From: Mesorhizobium sp.
GTDB lineage: Bacteria; Pseudomonadota; Alphaproteobacteria; Rhizobiales; Rhizobiaceae
Reading direction: 5' to 3'
Assembly: GCA_022833215.1 (NCBI GenBank)
Contig: JAIPUZ010000063.1
Span: 1 to 58,043, forward strand
DNA length: 58,043 bases
Shown: piece by piece, positions 46,972 to 56,920 of the stretch
Layout of the letters: each line of letters opens with the position of its first letter
Position numbering within the stretch: position 1 is the first letter of the stretch
Translations under genes and position numbers: made by a program
The notes under the pieces: model-generated
Databases searched by the model: none
The model's input: the letters and a program-made list of their open reading frames with translations, nothing else
What the model was told of the DNA's origin: nothing

Positions 46972-47601
46972 ATGGCACAAGATACTCGCTCCAGAATTGT
47001 CGAGGCGGCCGAGGCGCTGTTCTACGAGCATGGACTGCGCAGCGTCAGCGTCGATGCGATCGCCGAACGCGCGGGCGTGACGAAGCGCACGCTATACTAC
47101 CACTTCGACAGCAAGGATGCGCTGATCGCCGCTTATCTGGAAATGCGCGACCGGTCGACTGTGGAGCGCTATCGTGGCTGGCTCGGAGACCCTGCCCTGC
47201 CGATGCCGGAACGCATCGTGATGATGTTCGCTTCGCTCGCCGACCATGCCGGGAAGCCGAGATGGCGGGGCTGCGGCTTCACCCGCGCTGCGGTCGAGCT
47301 GGCCGGACAGCCGGGGCATCCGGCGGTGCAGATGGCGGCGAAACACAAACGCCGGTTCGAAGCCTGGCTGGAACATGAGTTCAGAAGCGATGGGATGACC
47401 GAGCCTCAGAGGCTGGCGCGACAGGTCGCGCTGCTGATCGAGGGCGCGATCGCGCAGATGCTCATCCGCGGTGACGTATCCTACGCGCTGGCAGCGGGAG
47501 AGGCCGCGGCGACCCTCGTTTCCGGGTCTACCGGATTTCAGCATCGGGACCGAAATCCGGAGCAGTCCGGATCTTCCGCCACCGACATGTATACCGACTA
47601 G
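46972..47601 (+). CDS. TetR/AcrR-family regulator
   Basis: TetR regulator, 209 residues. The helix-turn-helix is classic (SVDAIAERAGVTKRTLYYHF and then DSKDALIAAYL). The C-terminal domain is of the TetR_C type found in small MFS/efflux regulators, with RWRGCGFTRAAVEL. A GGGAGGGG leader precedes the ATG. It lies directly before an MFS transporter gene and is divergent from a LysE exporter, so either or both may be its target. Confidence 0.93.
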   Translation: MAQDTRSRIVEAAEALFYEHGLRSVSVDAIAERAGVTKRTLYYHFDSKDALIAAYLEMRDRSTVERYRGWLGDPALPMPERIVMMFASLADHAGKPRWRGCGFTRAAVELAGQPGHPAVQMAAKHKRRFEAWLEHEFRSDGMTEPQRLARQVALLIEGAIAQMLIRGDVSYALAAGEAAATLVSGSTGFQHRDRNPEQSGSSATDMYTD

Positions 47602-47660
47602 TGAGTTTCATTTCTCCGGCGTGTTCCTATCGTCGGCACTCTCTGAATGGGAGTGTATTG

Positions 47661-48878
47661 ATGTCGAAGCCGATCGCCCGATCATGGACGCCAGCCGTCT
47701 TGATCTCGCTTGTGGCGGCGGGCCTGATCCTGTCGCTTTCTATGGGGCTACGGCAGAGCCTCGGCCTGTTTATGGAACCGATGGTGCGCACGACGGGCAT
47801 CACTGTGGCGACCTTCGGCTTCGCCATGGCTGTGCAGAACCTTGCCTGGGGGATCGGTCAACCTTTTATGGGCGCGGTCTGCGACCGCTTCGGAGGGCGC
47901 CTTGTCGTTGCCGCCGCCGCTGTCCTTTATTGCGCCGGCCTCTACATGACCGCCTCGGGAGGCACTGTCGGGCTCTATCTGGGCGGAGGGCTGCTGATCG
48001 GGCTTGCGGTGGCGGCAACCTCGCATGGCGTACTGGTCGGCATCATCTCGCGCCTCGCTGCCCCGGCGATCCGGGCGACCGCCATATCGATCCTCGCAGC
48101 GTTCGGTTCGCTTGGCACATTCGTTGTCGCGCCCGTGACACAGGCGATGATCGACCGCTGGACCTGGCAGATCGCGCTTGGCGGACTGGCTTTGCTTGCG
48201 GCGTCGATGGCGGCCATCGCCTTGCTGTTTCGGCACGGGGAGGCTCAGACAGCGGGAACGGCGGGCGCGGCGCGGCCCGATGCGCGCCGCGCGATCACCG
48301 AGGCTCTGGCGAACCGCAGCTTCGTCATCACGACGCTGGCTTTCTTCGCCTGCGGCTTCCAATTGATCTTCATCGCGACGCATCTGCCGAACTACATTGC
48401 GATCTGCGGACTGCCGCCTTCGGTCGGCGCGAGCGCGCTGGCCCTGATCGGCCTGTGCAATGCCGTGGGCACGCTTGTCGCGGGTTACCTGTGCCAGCGA
48501 TGGGGGAATGGCCCGGTGCTGGCCCTGATATACATGCTGCGCACCCTTTCCATCGCCGCATTCTTCGTTTTCCCCGTCAGCGTCGAGACGACCCTGCTAT
48601 TCGCGGCGGCAATGGGGTTCCTGTGGCTGAGCGTCGTTCCTCCCGTCAGCGGGCTCATCAACGGCCTGTTCGGCCCGGCGAATTTCGGGGCGCTGTTTGG
48701 CGTGATGTTCCTCAGCCATCAACTCGGTGCATTTCTGGGCGCGTGGCTGGGCGGACTGAGCTATCAGTTCAGCGGCAGCTATTCAGCCGGCTGGCTCTCC
48801 CTGATCGTAGTCGGGACGGCGGCCGCGTTGCTGCAGTTCACCGTTCGCGGTGAGAGCTTCAGACCAATGAACATATAA
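47661..48878 (+). CDS. MFS transporter
   Basis: Major facilitator with twelve helices, 405 residues. GGGAG at 47648-47652 supports ATG 47661, while the open frame from GTG 47601 adds only a non-hydrophobic lead. The A-motif-like loop is GAVCDRFGGRLVV, and the second half repeats the fold. It resembles monocarboxylate/oxalate-formate-type MFS proteins (LSLSMGLRQSLGLFMEP at helix 1). Probably an exporter or organic-acid carrier under the upstream TetR. Confidence 0.9.
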   Translation: MSKPIARSWTPAVLISLVAAGLILSLSMGLRQSLGLFMEPMVRTTGITVATFGFAMAVQNLAWGIGQPFMGAVCDRFGGRLVVAAAAVLYCAGLYMTASGGTVGLYLGGGLLIGLAVAATSHGVLVGIISRLAAPAIRATAISILAAFGSLGTFVVAPVTQAMIDRWTWQIALGGLALLAASMAAIALLFRHGEAQTAGTAGAARPDARRAITEALANRSFVITTLAFFACGFQLIFIATHLPNYIAICGLPPSVGASALALIGLCNAVGTLVAGYLCQRWGNGPVLALIYMLRTLSIAAFFVFPVSVETTLLFAAAMGFLWLSVVPPVSGLINGLFGPANFGALFGVMFLSHQLGAFLGAWLGGLSYQFSGSYSAGWLSLIVVGTAAALLQFTVRGESFRPMNI

Positions 48879-49038
48879 TGGCGGGCAGCTCCACCACACC
48901 CAGTACATCTGCCGCCACGATTCATCATGCTCGCCGCTGCGATCGGTGCCAGTTTCACGTCGATCCGATAGTGGAAGCAGAAGTTACAATCGGGGTCGAT
49001 TTGTCCGCACTAAATGGGGAGCGCTATACCCCGACGCA

Positions 49039-49461
49039 TCAATCCAAAGCACTCGACCTGTTACCAGGAACTGTGCGGACGCGTAGATCGTCAATGCCGG
49101 TCAAGTCCCAATCCTTCGTATCGACAGCGATGCGGTCTCCTGAGGTGCTCGGGCTCGACGCCAGAATAAAGATGAGATCGGAGGCGCCTTCATTGAGCAC
49201 CCAATGAGGCCGGCCTGGCGGAACATGGATACCCTGCCCCGGTCGAATGCAGTGGCGGTTCTCCGGCGTGCTTAATGTCATCTCTCCGTCAAGAACGTAA
49301 AAGAACTGGTGTGCTTCCTGATGAACATGAGGTTCCTCCGCCGCTCCTGGCGGCATTGCTTCTTGCCTCACCTGAAAGTGTGCAATGTCGAGTAGTCGCC
49401 ACCCGGAGCAATGGGTGCCCCATGAGTAGAAGTTGTCTGCATCTGCTTCCACAGGTCTCAT
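49039..49461 (-). CDS. Cupin protein related to the importer-operon cupin
   Basis: Single cupin, 140 residues. Motif 1 is EEPHVHQEAHQFFYVLDGE and motif 2 GQGIHVPPGRPHWVLNEG. It shares with the cupin at 45793 a W-x-L beginning, the MPP-x-E-x-H-x-H core, QFF-x-VL-x-GE and the PST-x-GDR ending, so the two are paralogues. It overlaps the NTF2-like gene by ATGA in a three-gene minus-strand operon with a LysE exporter. The function is unknown. Confidence 0.87.
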   Translation of the reverse strand: MRPVEADADNFYSWGTHCSGWRLLDIAHFQVRQEAMPPGAAEEPHVHQEAHQFFYVLDGEMTLSTPENRHCIRPGQGIHVPPGRPHWVLNEGASDLIFILASSPSTSGDRIAVDTKDWDLTGIDDLRVRTVPGNRSSALD

Positions 49462-49850
49462 TCTGATTGTCCTGTCACTTCCGCCCCATAAAAGGCTTCG
49501 CCATACACTTGGCGACCACCTTCAAACCGCATCAGCTCGGAGGCGCGTAGCGTCCTTCCGCTAGCGTGTGAGATATAATGGACAAGTACACTCTGCGCGG
49601 CCTCATCGCAGATCGCCGATATAAGCCTAAAGTGGAGATCGGGCACGGCGGCGAGCGCCTTGATCCAATATTCGTAAAGTGATTGGCGTCCCAACACCGT
49701 TGCGTGTCCCGTGACCAAGGCAGCCCTCGGGCTCACGAAGACGGCATCGTCGGCGAACGGCTCGATCACTGCCTCGACGTCGTGACGATTCCATGCGTCT
49801 ATCCATTGTGACGCGTGCTGTTCCAGATCCTTACGGGATAGTGAGGTCAT
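49458..49850 (-). CDS. NTF2/SnoaL-like protein
   Basis: NTF2-like fold protein, 130 residues from ATG 49850. It has QWIDAWNRHDVEAVIEPFADDAVF, the usual opening of SnoaL-like proteins, then VHYISHASGRTLRASELMRF. The ATG overlaps the LysE stop (ATGA), which favours it over TTG 49856. Such folds are enzymes (isomerases, cyclases) or small-ligand binders; no specific residues decide here. Confidence 0.87.
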   Translation of the reverse strand: MTSLSRKDLEQHASQWIDAWNRHDVEAVIEPFADDAVFVSPRAALVTGHATVLGRQSLYEYWIKALAAVPDLHFRLISAICDEAAQSVLVHYISHASGRTLRASELMRFEGGRQVYGEAFYGAEVTGQSE

Positions 49851-50440
49851 AACCAAAATAGTCCGGCTGTTAAGGCCGCAAGGACGGCCATAGTTCGATT
49901 GACAAGAATGAGCTTCGCGGAATCATGAAGTACCTGCCGCAGTCCTGCACCGAAGGCTGCCCATATCGCCATGCAAGGCGTACCAATGACGGCGAATACG
50001 GCGCACACCATCGCCAGGCGCGCTGCAAACCCATCCCCCGGGGCGGCAAAGGCTGCTACGACCGTTACGGCGATCAACCATGCTTTGGGGTTGACGAACT
50101 GGAATGCCGCCGCCTGGAAAAAAGATATCGGCTGTCCAACGGACTTGTCGGGTAGCTCAGATGCGCGCCAAAGCTTGTAGGCTAGCCAAAGAAGATAAGC
50201 AGTACCCACGACTTTTAGAGCGATCTGTATCCGTGGTTCCACCGCAAATACCGCCCCGAGCCCTGATCCCACAGCGACAAGTTGAACTGCCACACCAAAG
50301 GGGATTCCCAAAATATGTGGCCAGGTACGGCTCATCCCGAAGACAAGACCGGAGGTGGTAAGCATAAGGTTATTCGGCCCCGGCGTGATCGACATCACGA
50401 ACGCGTATAGTGCGAGCGCAGCAAATGAAGTGGCATCCAT
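49847..50440 (-). CDS. LysE/RhtB-family exporter
   Basis: LysE-type exporter, 197 residues, six helices. The family motif SITPGPNNLMLTTSGLVFG is perfect at the N-terminus and FQFVNPKAWLIAVTVV in the middle matches the NPK block. First gene of the LysE-NTF2-cupin operon. Third LysE member in the window, of a different subgroup from those at 21.3 and 46.2 kb. The substrate is presumably an amino acid or derivative handled by its two partners. Confidence 0.92.
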   Translation of the reverse strand: MDATSFAALALYAFVMSITPGPNNLMLTTSGLVFGMSRTWPHILGIPFGVAVQLVAVGSGLGAVFAVEPRIQIALKVVGTAYLLWLAYKLWRASELPDKSVGQPISFFQAAAFQFVNPKAWLIAVTVVAAFAAPGDGFAARLAMVCAVFAVIGTPCMAIWAAFGAGLRQVLHDSAKLILVNRTMAVLAALTAGLFWL

Positions 50441-50770
50441 CCTCTCGTGACCTCCTGTTGCGCTCAGGCCCTACGAACATAATCCCACCACTGCGCATCT
50501 GCGATCTTGCATGGACGTGGCAGATTTGCTGCTGAGATATCGTCAACCAGAAATGAGATCCTTTCGCCGCATCTCTTCATTCGGCCGCTGCGACGACAGC
50601 GCCGGCACGTGCGATCGGAGTCTGGGAGACGACGGTTCTACGGCAGCCGACTCCTTGGGACACGCTATCGACAGAAAGAGAATTTCTCATCATGCCGCGC
50701 AAGCTTCTCACTCCGGTTTGAAATGGCGGCCCGCTAGTCTTCCTGAATGATCGGGACAGCAGGGTTAGCG
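50441..50770. other. Divergent intergenic region, LysE operon and thioesterase
   Basis: About 330 bases with no recognisable gene. Several short frames on both strands lack family features or ribosome sites. GGAGTC (near 50612) and GACTCC (near 50650) could pair as a loose hairpin, without a U-run. It should contain promoters for both divergent units. Confidence 0.4.
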
Positions 50771-51241
50771 ATGACGGACGAAATCGGCTCACCGCTCCAT
50801 GAAGACCTTGAGCGGAGGATAAGGGAGAGTTTTGGCCGACAAGGTCTCATGGGTCATCTCGGCGCATCGATTAGCGAAGTCCGCAGAGGTCTCGTGTCGA
50901 TCCGCATGCCCTTCCGGCCGCAGCTTTCGCAACAGCACGGCTATTTTCATGCTGGAGGAACATCCGCAATTGCGGATTCGGCCGGCGGGTACGCTGCCTT
51001 CACGGTGTTCCCGGAGAATAGCTCGGTGCTGACGGTCGAATTCAAGATCAACCTTCTGAATCCGGCGGAAGGCGATGCTATCGAGGCCGTCGGTAGAGTG
51101 GTCAAGTCGGGAAGAACACTGACCGTATGTCAACTTGAAGTATTTTCAGAAAACTCTGGTCGCCGTTCGCTAGTTGCAATCGGCCAACAGACGCTAATCT
51201 GCATGGCAGGTCGTCGAGACGTGTCGGAGAACGCCTCTTAG
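50771..51241 (+). CDS. PaaI-type hotdog thioesterase
   Basis: Hotdog-fold acyl-CoA thioesterase of the PaaI/YdiI group, 156 residues. The central LSQQHGYFHAGGTSAIADSAGG contains the HGG-type active-site segment with the catalytic Asp. AGCAGGG 8 bases before ATG 50771 favours it over ATG 50747. It hydrolyses acyl- or phenylacyl-CoA; the specific substrate is unknown. It stands alone, next to a decayed IalB fragment. Confidence 0.9.
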   Translation: MTDEIGSPLHEDLERRIRESFGRQGLMGHLGASISEVRRGLVSIRMPFRPQLSQQHGYFHAGGTSAIADSAGGYAAFTVFPENSSVLTVEFKINLLNPAEGDAIEAVGRVVKSGRTLTVCQLEVFSENSGRRSLVAIGQQTLICMAGRRDVSENAS

Positions 51242-51262
51242 ACTTCTCATTTCTCGTGCAGT

Positions 51263-51480
51263 TTAGTTTGCGCCGGATGACGGCGCCGTTAGCTCCGCCG
51301 ACTGCACCAGTGCGGAGGTGGAACAGGATAGCGAAATCAAGTGGCTGCCTCTCTGCCCGTTGTCGTTCACTGCCGCCTTGACCTTACGGCCATAGCAGCC
51401 TGCATCGCTGCCATAGCGTCCTGATTTAACGTCAACGGCATCAGGCAGTCGGCCGGAGGGTAGGTGGAAAGTGCACGCGA
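51263..51480 (-). pseudogene. Second decayed IalB-like fragment
   Basis: On the minus strand MPLTLNQDAMAAMQAAM (from 51441) continues after a frameshift as KVKAAVNDNGQ and SLSCSTSALVQSAELTAP, ending in TAA at 51263. The order and wording match the C-terminal half of IalB-family proteins and the fragment at 10.8 kb. At DNA level the two share a well-matched block around AGCTCCGCCG and GCGGAGGTG. The usual LSGF is altered and the frame broken, so it is inactive. From about 51480 to 51640 I see no gene. Confidence 0.6.
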
Positions 51481-51640
51481 GGCAGAAACCAGGATCGACG
51501 TACAGCCGATCTCGGCCAAAGCGGGACGAAACTTGGTTCAGTTGCGCGCTTTCCCAACTTCTACCAAGTCGCCCGCCTTAATCCGGTATCTACAATTTGA
51601 GCGAATGGGCGGGGAGAGACGGAGCAGTTCTACACGCAGA

Positions 51641-53530
51641 TCATCTGATTGAGCGAGCGATAACACGCGCCATCCGCTCCGAGAATGCTTTCGGATCGGT
51701 CGGTTTGTCACCGTCGAGGACACGCGCCTCGTCGTAGAGCAGATGCGCGACATCCTGCCGGAAGGCGAGATTGCTGTCTCCGAGCTTTGCCAGTGCGAGA
51801 ATGCGCTCGTTGCGCGGGTTGATCTCGAGCACCGGCTTCGTGGCGTTGTCAAGCCGCCCCGCCGCGCTCAGAAGGCGCTCGATCTGGCGATCGGGGCCTC
51901 CCTCTGGCGCGACAAGACAGACCGCGCTTTCGGTCAGCCGGTCGGACGCCTTCACGTCGGATATATCGTCGCCCAGCGTTGATTTCAGGAAGGCGATGAA
52001 CGTCGCGATTTCCGGCGACGTCTGAGTATGCTCCGTTTTTGCCATATCGTCAGGGAGCGCAATGTCGGAGAGGTCTGCGCCGCCCTGCGTCACCGACTTC
52101 AGCGGGTTGCCCTCGAACTCCGGCGCCATCGTCACCCAGAAACTGTCGACCGGGTCGGTCAGCAGCAGCACCTCGACGCCGCGCGCGCGGAAACCTTCGA
52201 GTTGCGGCGAGGCTTCGAGCCGCGCCCTGTCGTCGCCGGTCATAAAGTAGATCGCCTTCTGGCCATCCTTCATCGCCGCGACATAGTCGGCAAGGCTGCG
52301 CCAGCTCTCGCCCGAGGTTGTCGAACGGAAACGGGCGAGTTTCAACAGCTGCTCGCGGCGTTCCCAGTCCTCATACAGGCCCTCCTTGAGGACGACGCCG
52401 AAATTCTCCCAGATTTTTGCATAGGCGTCTGGGTCGTTTTCCGCGAGCTTCGTCATGTCGGAAAGGATGCGATTGGTGACGCCCTTGCGAATGGCGGCCA
52501 GAAGTGGGCTTTCCTGGATCATCTCGCGCGACAGGTTGAGCGGCAGGTCTGCGGAATCGACCAGGCCGCGCACGAAGCGCAAATAGCGCGGCAGAAGGTT
52601 GGCCTCGTCGGTGATGAATACACGCCGGACATAGAGCTTCATCCGGCCCTTGCGGTCTTGGTCGAACAGGTCGAAGGGGCGCGATCCGGGCACGAAGGCG
52701 AGCACGTTGTATTCGTGACGGCCTTCGGCGCGGAAATGGATCGTCGCCGCCGGCTCGTCATACTGGCCGGAAACGCCGCGATAGAAATCCGTGTACTCCT
52801 TGGGCTTGATGTCGCCCTTCGACTTTACCCAAAGCGCAGTACCGTCCGCGATCTGGCGGTGGTCGGCGCCGGGTTTCTCCACCAGCGAGACGGGTACGGG
52901 CGCATGACCCGACTGCTCCTTAATCATGCGTTCGAGCTGGTAGGGCTGCGTGTAACTTGCGGCATCCTCCATCAAATGCAGGACCACACGTGTGCCGCGC
53001 TTCGGCGCGTCGTCGGGCGCAGCTGGCGCGATCTCGTAGGAACCCTTGCCGTCGGACGACCAGCGCCATGCCTCGTCGCTGCCAGCCTTGCGGGTGACGA
53101 CCTCGACCTTGTCGGCAACCATGAAGGCGGAATAGAAGCCGACGCCGAACTGGCCGATCAGCTCGGCGCCTTCGCCGGATTGCGCGGCCTCGATGCGCTC
53201 CATGAAGGCGCGTGTGCCGGAGCGGGCAATGGTGCCGAGCGCCTCTACCAGCTCTTCGCGGTCCATGCCGATGCCGTTGTCTTCGACCGTCAGCCGCTTC
53301 GCGTCGGGATCGGCGGAAATCGTGATCGCGGGCTTCGGATCGTCGCCGAGCAGTTCCGGGTTCTGGATCGCCTCGTAGCGCAGCTTCTCGCAGGCATCCG
53401 CGGCATTGGAGATCAGCTCGCGCAGGAACACGTCGCGGTCCGAATAGACCGAGTGCACCATCATGTGCAGGAGGCGAGCGACATCCGCCTCGAACGATCT
53501 GGTCTCGGTTTCCTTGATGTCTGTCGTCAT
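51641..53530 (-). CDS. htpG: HtpG, Hsp90-family chaperone
   Basis: Hsp90 chaperone, 629 residues, full length. The GHKL ATP site is complete: LRELISNAADACEKLRYE, VEDNGIGMDREELVEALG and GQFGVGFYSAFMVADKVEV. The middle domain has the conserved catalytic Arg in LNLSREMIQESP. The C-terminal dimerisation domain is shortened only as usual for bacterial HtpG. ATG 53530 overlaps the small HTH gene by ATGA, so the chaperone is translated at the end of the ABC/protease operon. Confidence 0.97.
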   Translation of the reverse strand: MTTDIKETETRSFEADVARLLHMMVHSVYSDRDVFLRELISNAADACEKLRYEAIQNPELLGDDPKPAITISADPDAKRLTVEDNGIGMDREELVEALGTIARSGTRAFMERIEAAQSGEGAELIGQFGVGFYSAFMVADKVEVVTRKAGSDEAWRWSSDGKGSYEIAPAAPDDAPKRGTRVVLHLMEDAASYTQPYQLERMIKEQSGHAPVPVSLVEKPGADHRQIADGTALWVKSKGDIKPKEYTDFYRGVSGQYDEPAATIHFRAEGRHEYNVLAFVPGSRPFDLFDQDRKGRMKLYVRRVFITDEANLLPRYLRFVRGLVDSADLPLNLSREMIQESPLLAAIRKGVTNRILSDMTKLAENDPDAYAKIWENFGVVLKEGLYEDWERREQLLKLARFRSTTSGESWRSLADYVAAMKDGQKAIYFMTGDDRARLEASPQLEGFRARGVEVLLLTDPVDSFWVTMAPEFEGNPLKSVTQGGADLSDIALPDDMAKTEHTQTSPEIATFIAFLKSTLGDDISDVKASDRLTESAVCLVAPEGGPDRQIERLLSAAGRLDNATKPVLEINPRNERILALAKLGDSNLAFRQDVAHLLYDEARVLDGDKPTDPKAFSERMARVIARSIR

Positions 53531-53796
53531 TGCAAAATACCTGAACCGTGCTGCGATGAATCCATGGCCGAAGCCAGATGGCCCAATATGAGGTTGCTTT
53601 CAACAAGTTCGGGTTTCGGCACACTGCGATGGGCCTTCACCAAGGCCTCCAGCCACGCGGCAACCGCGACGGGCACACGAGTTCGTCCCGACAACCAATC
53701 GCCCGCCTGCTCGACGGGAACGCCCAACTCCTCCGCAAGGTCGGCTTGAGTCCAGCGAAGGATAGCGAGGCATTGCCGCAAACGACCGGCGATCAT
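53527..53796 (-). CDS. Small helix-turn-helix protein
   Basis: An 89-residue protein with an XRE-like pattern at about 5-45 (RLRQCLAILRWTQADLAEEL, then PVEQAGDWLSGRTRVP). The helix after it (AAWLEALVKAHRSVP) is typical of short DNA-binding regulators. ATG 53796 overlaps the permease stop, and its stop overlaps the htpG start, so it is embedded in the operon. A longer open frame lies inside the permease gene and is not used. It may regulate this operon; the target is unknown. Confidence 0.75.
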   Translation of the reverse strand: MIAGRLRQCLAILRWTQADLAEELGVPVEQAGDWLSGRTRVPVAVAAWLEALVKAHRSVPKPELVESNLILGHLASAMDSSQHGSGILQ

Positions 53797-54735
53797 GCCC
53801 GCACCTCCTGGCGTTGGAACACGACATAGGCGAGCGTGAACAGGACCAGCATCGCGGCGATCAGGCCGGAGATCTGGGGCCAGACGATCAGCAAGCTCTG
53901 CATAGTCGGCAGCGGCGCACCGATCACCGCGCCCTGCATCTGGTGCATGAACAGCGGCCCGACGGAGCGCGCGGCAGGGTCCAGTAACAGCCCCGTCACC
54001 TCGCCATAGAGCGTCTGCGGCGAGATGCGGGCGATCGCCTGTTGCCACTCGAAGCGGTTGAGCATGCTCATCGGATCGAACGGGTCGATCGGCGCGACGA
54101 TCCCGGCCACCAGCGGCGCGATCATTCCCCAGAACACGGTGAGCACCAGCCACACCGACAGAGCCGCCAGCGCCGAGGTGGCGGGCGAGCGGATGACGGT
54201 CGAGAACGCGATTGCGAGCGCGAGCCAAACGCCGGCATAGGCGAGCGTCGCAGCAAGCCAGAACACGCCGCGCACGATGTCCGCGCCGGAAGGCGGCAGG
54301 CCGAGGAAGAGCATGCCGAGCCCGACCATCATCAGCCATAGCGTCAGGAGGGCGATGGCGATGACCAGCAGGCCGCCGAGGAACTTTCCGAACAGCACTG
54401 CATCGCGATAGATCGGCTGGGCAAGCAGCCGGCTCATGGTACGCCGGTTGAACTCGCCGTTGATGGCGTCGAAGCCGAGCGCGACCGCCACCAGCGGCAG
54501 CAGGAAGCCGAGGAAGGCGGCGAAGGACGGCAGCGGCTCACGCGCCACGGTGAACAGCTTCAGGAACAGGTAGGCGTCTTGCGCCGTCGTGTCGCGGATG
54601 CGGTCGATGGCGCCGTAGACCGCGCCGACGGCGGTGAGCAAAACCAGCAGCATGATGAGATGCATGCGGGCGCTCGTCATGTGGTCGGCCGCTTCCTTGA
54701 GCGCCACGGTGCCAACACCTCTGAACGGAGATCCT

Positions 54736-54746
<11 letters not shown>
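53793..54746 (-). CDS. ABC transporter permease (NosY-like)
   Basis: ABC-2/NosY-type permease, 317 residues with six helices. GGGAGG at 54758-54753 on the minus strand is 6 bases before ATG 54746, deciding this start. ALGFDAINGEFNRRTMSRLLAQPIYR is the diagnostic first cytoplasmic loop of this family, contacting the ATPase. It works with the ATPase gene upstream, which it overlaps by 11 bases. The substrate is unknown. Confidence 0.92.
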
Positions 54747-55670
<924 letters not shown>

Positions 55671-55674
<4 letters not shown>

Positions 55675-56873
55675 CGCCGCCCGTACCTCATTACTGCGCC
55701 GCCCAGCACCAGCGCCGCGACGGCGATCACGCCAAGCCCAGCAGCGCCCCACATCGTCGAGGTCCTGACCGTGACGCGGAACTGTACGCTTTCAGAGACG
55801 GTGTCGTTGGAGGCCCGCACCGACACCATGTAATCGCCGGCGATCGCCTGTTCGGACGGGGTGATTTTGACATTGACCTCGCCGGTTGAGTTCGGCGCGA
55901 TCTGGGCAACGTCCTGCGGCTCGAACGCGACGGTCCAGCCGGAGGGGGGCGTGGCGGAAAGCTCGAGGTCGGTCGCGGGGGCGGTGCCGGTGTTGACGAG
56001 CGTGAAGGTGAAGCTCGACTCCCTGCCGGCCACGGCCTCGCCCGACAGGCGCTCCTGCGGCCCGACGATGGCGACCTGCGGTTCACCCGTCACGTCGAGA
56101 CTGAGCTGCGTCGTCCCGGAAAGCCCTTCGCCGGAGACCTCGAACCCGGCTTCATAGCGTCCGGCAGCCACGGCGCGCGACGGGATCACCTCCATTGTTA
56201 CCGTCTCCGTCGCGCCGGCGGCGATGGGCAGGCCAGTGATCTCTTCCGAGCCATAACCCTTCTTGAAGCGTGTCTGGAAGCCGGTCGGCACGCTGGCTGT
56301 CAGATTGAACAGCCCGTCTTCCGCGCCTTCGTTCTTCACCTTGATCTTGAAGGAGAAGGTCGAGCGCGCGGTGCCGCGTAACGCAGGTAATTCGGGCTCA
56401 AGCGAAAGGCCGGAGGCGGCCTCTTCGGTTTCCGACAGGCGCACTACAAGCGGCAGGGTCACCGTCTCTGCTGCGGTGCGGGCGACGACCTCGATGGCGT
56501 GTTCGCCGTCGGTCGAGGCGTCTTCCGGCGGGGTGAGTTCGAGCGTTAGCCGCTCGGTGGAATCCGGCGAGACGATCGCTGCCGTCACCTCCCGGCCGCC
56601 GCCCTTCAGCGACCATGCCCAGCCTTCCGGCACGCCAGACACCTCGATCGTGGCGCGTTGCGGGGGCAGCTTCTCGTTGCGAAGGGACAGCGATACCGAC
56701 TGTGTTTCGCCCGGCTTGATGGTCATCTCTGGCCAGGACGTCGTCAGCCAGAAGCCGCTGAGTTCGGCGGATTGCTGTGCCGAAGGGGTTTCCTGTGCGC
56801 CAAGCGGCAGCGGCGCCATCAGCGTTGCACCGAGCGCGGCTGCCATCAATGTTGTGGTGAATGTCCTCATCAT
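55671..56873 (-). CDS. NEW3-domain membrane-anchored protein
   Basis: A 400-residue exported protein with a signal peptide (1-26), three Ig-like/NEW3 repeats (about 40-140, 150-260, 265-365) and one C-terminal membrane helix (about 373-395) ending in RYGRR. The repeat starts are seen in IKPGETQSVSLSLRNEKLPP, in STFSFKIKVKNEGAEDGLFN and in SSFTFTLVNTGTAPATDLEL. It resembles NPCBM-associated NEW3 proteins found beside ABC transporters. Likely a periplasmic binding or scaffolding partner of the ABC genes downstream. Confidence 0.85.
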
Positions 56874-56920
56874 GTTCTCCCGTATTCACAACGAACAGTC
56901 AGCAAAGCGGAAGGCGCGCC

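Noticed and set aside
52028-53749. Plus-strand frame of 573 codons opposite htpG
   Set aside because: Antisense shadow; htpG motifs are unambiguous on the minus strand.
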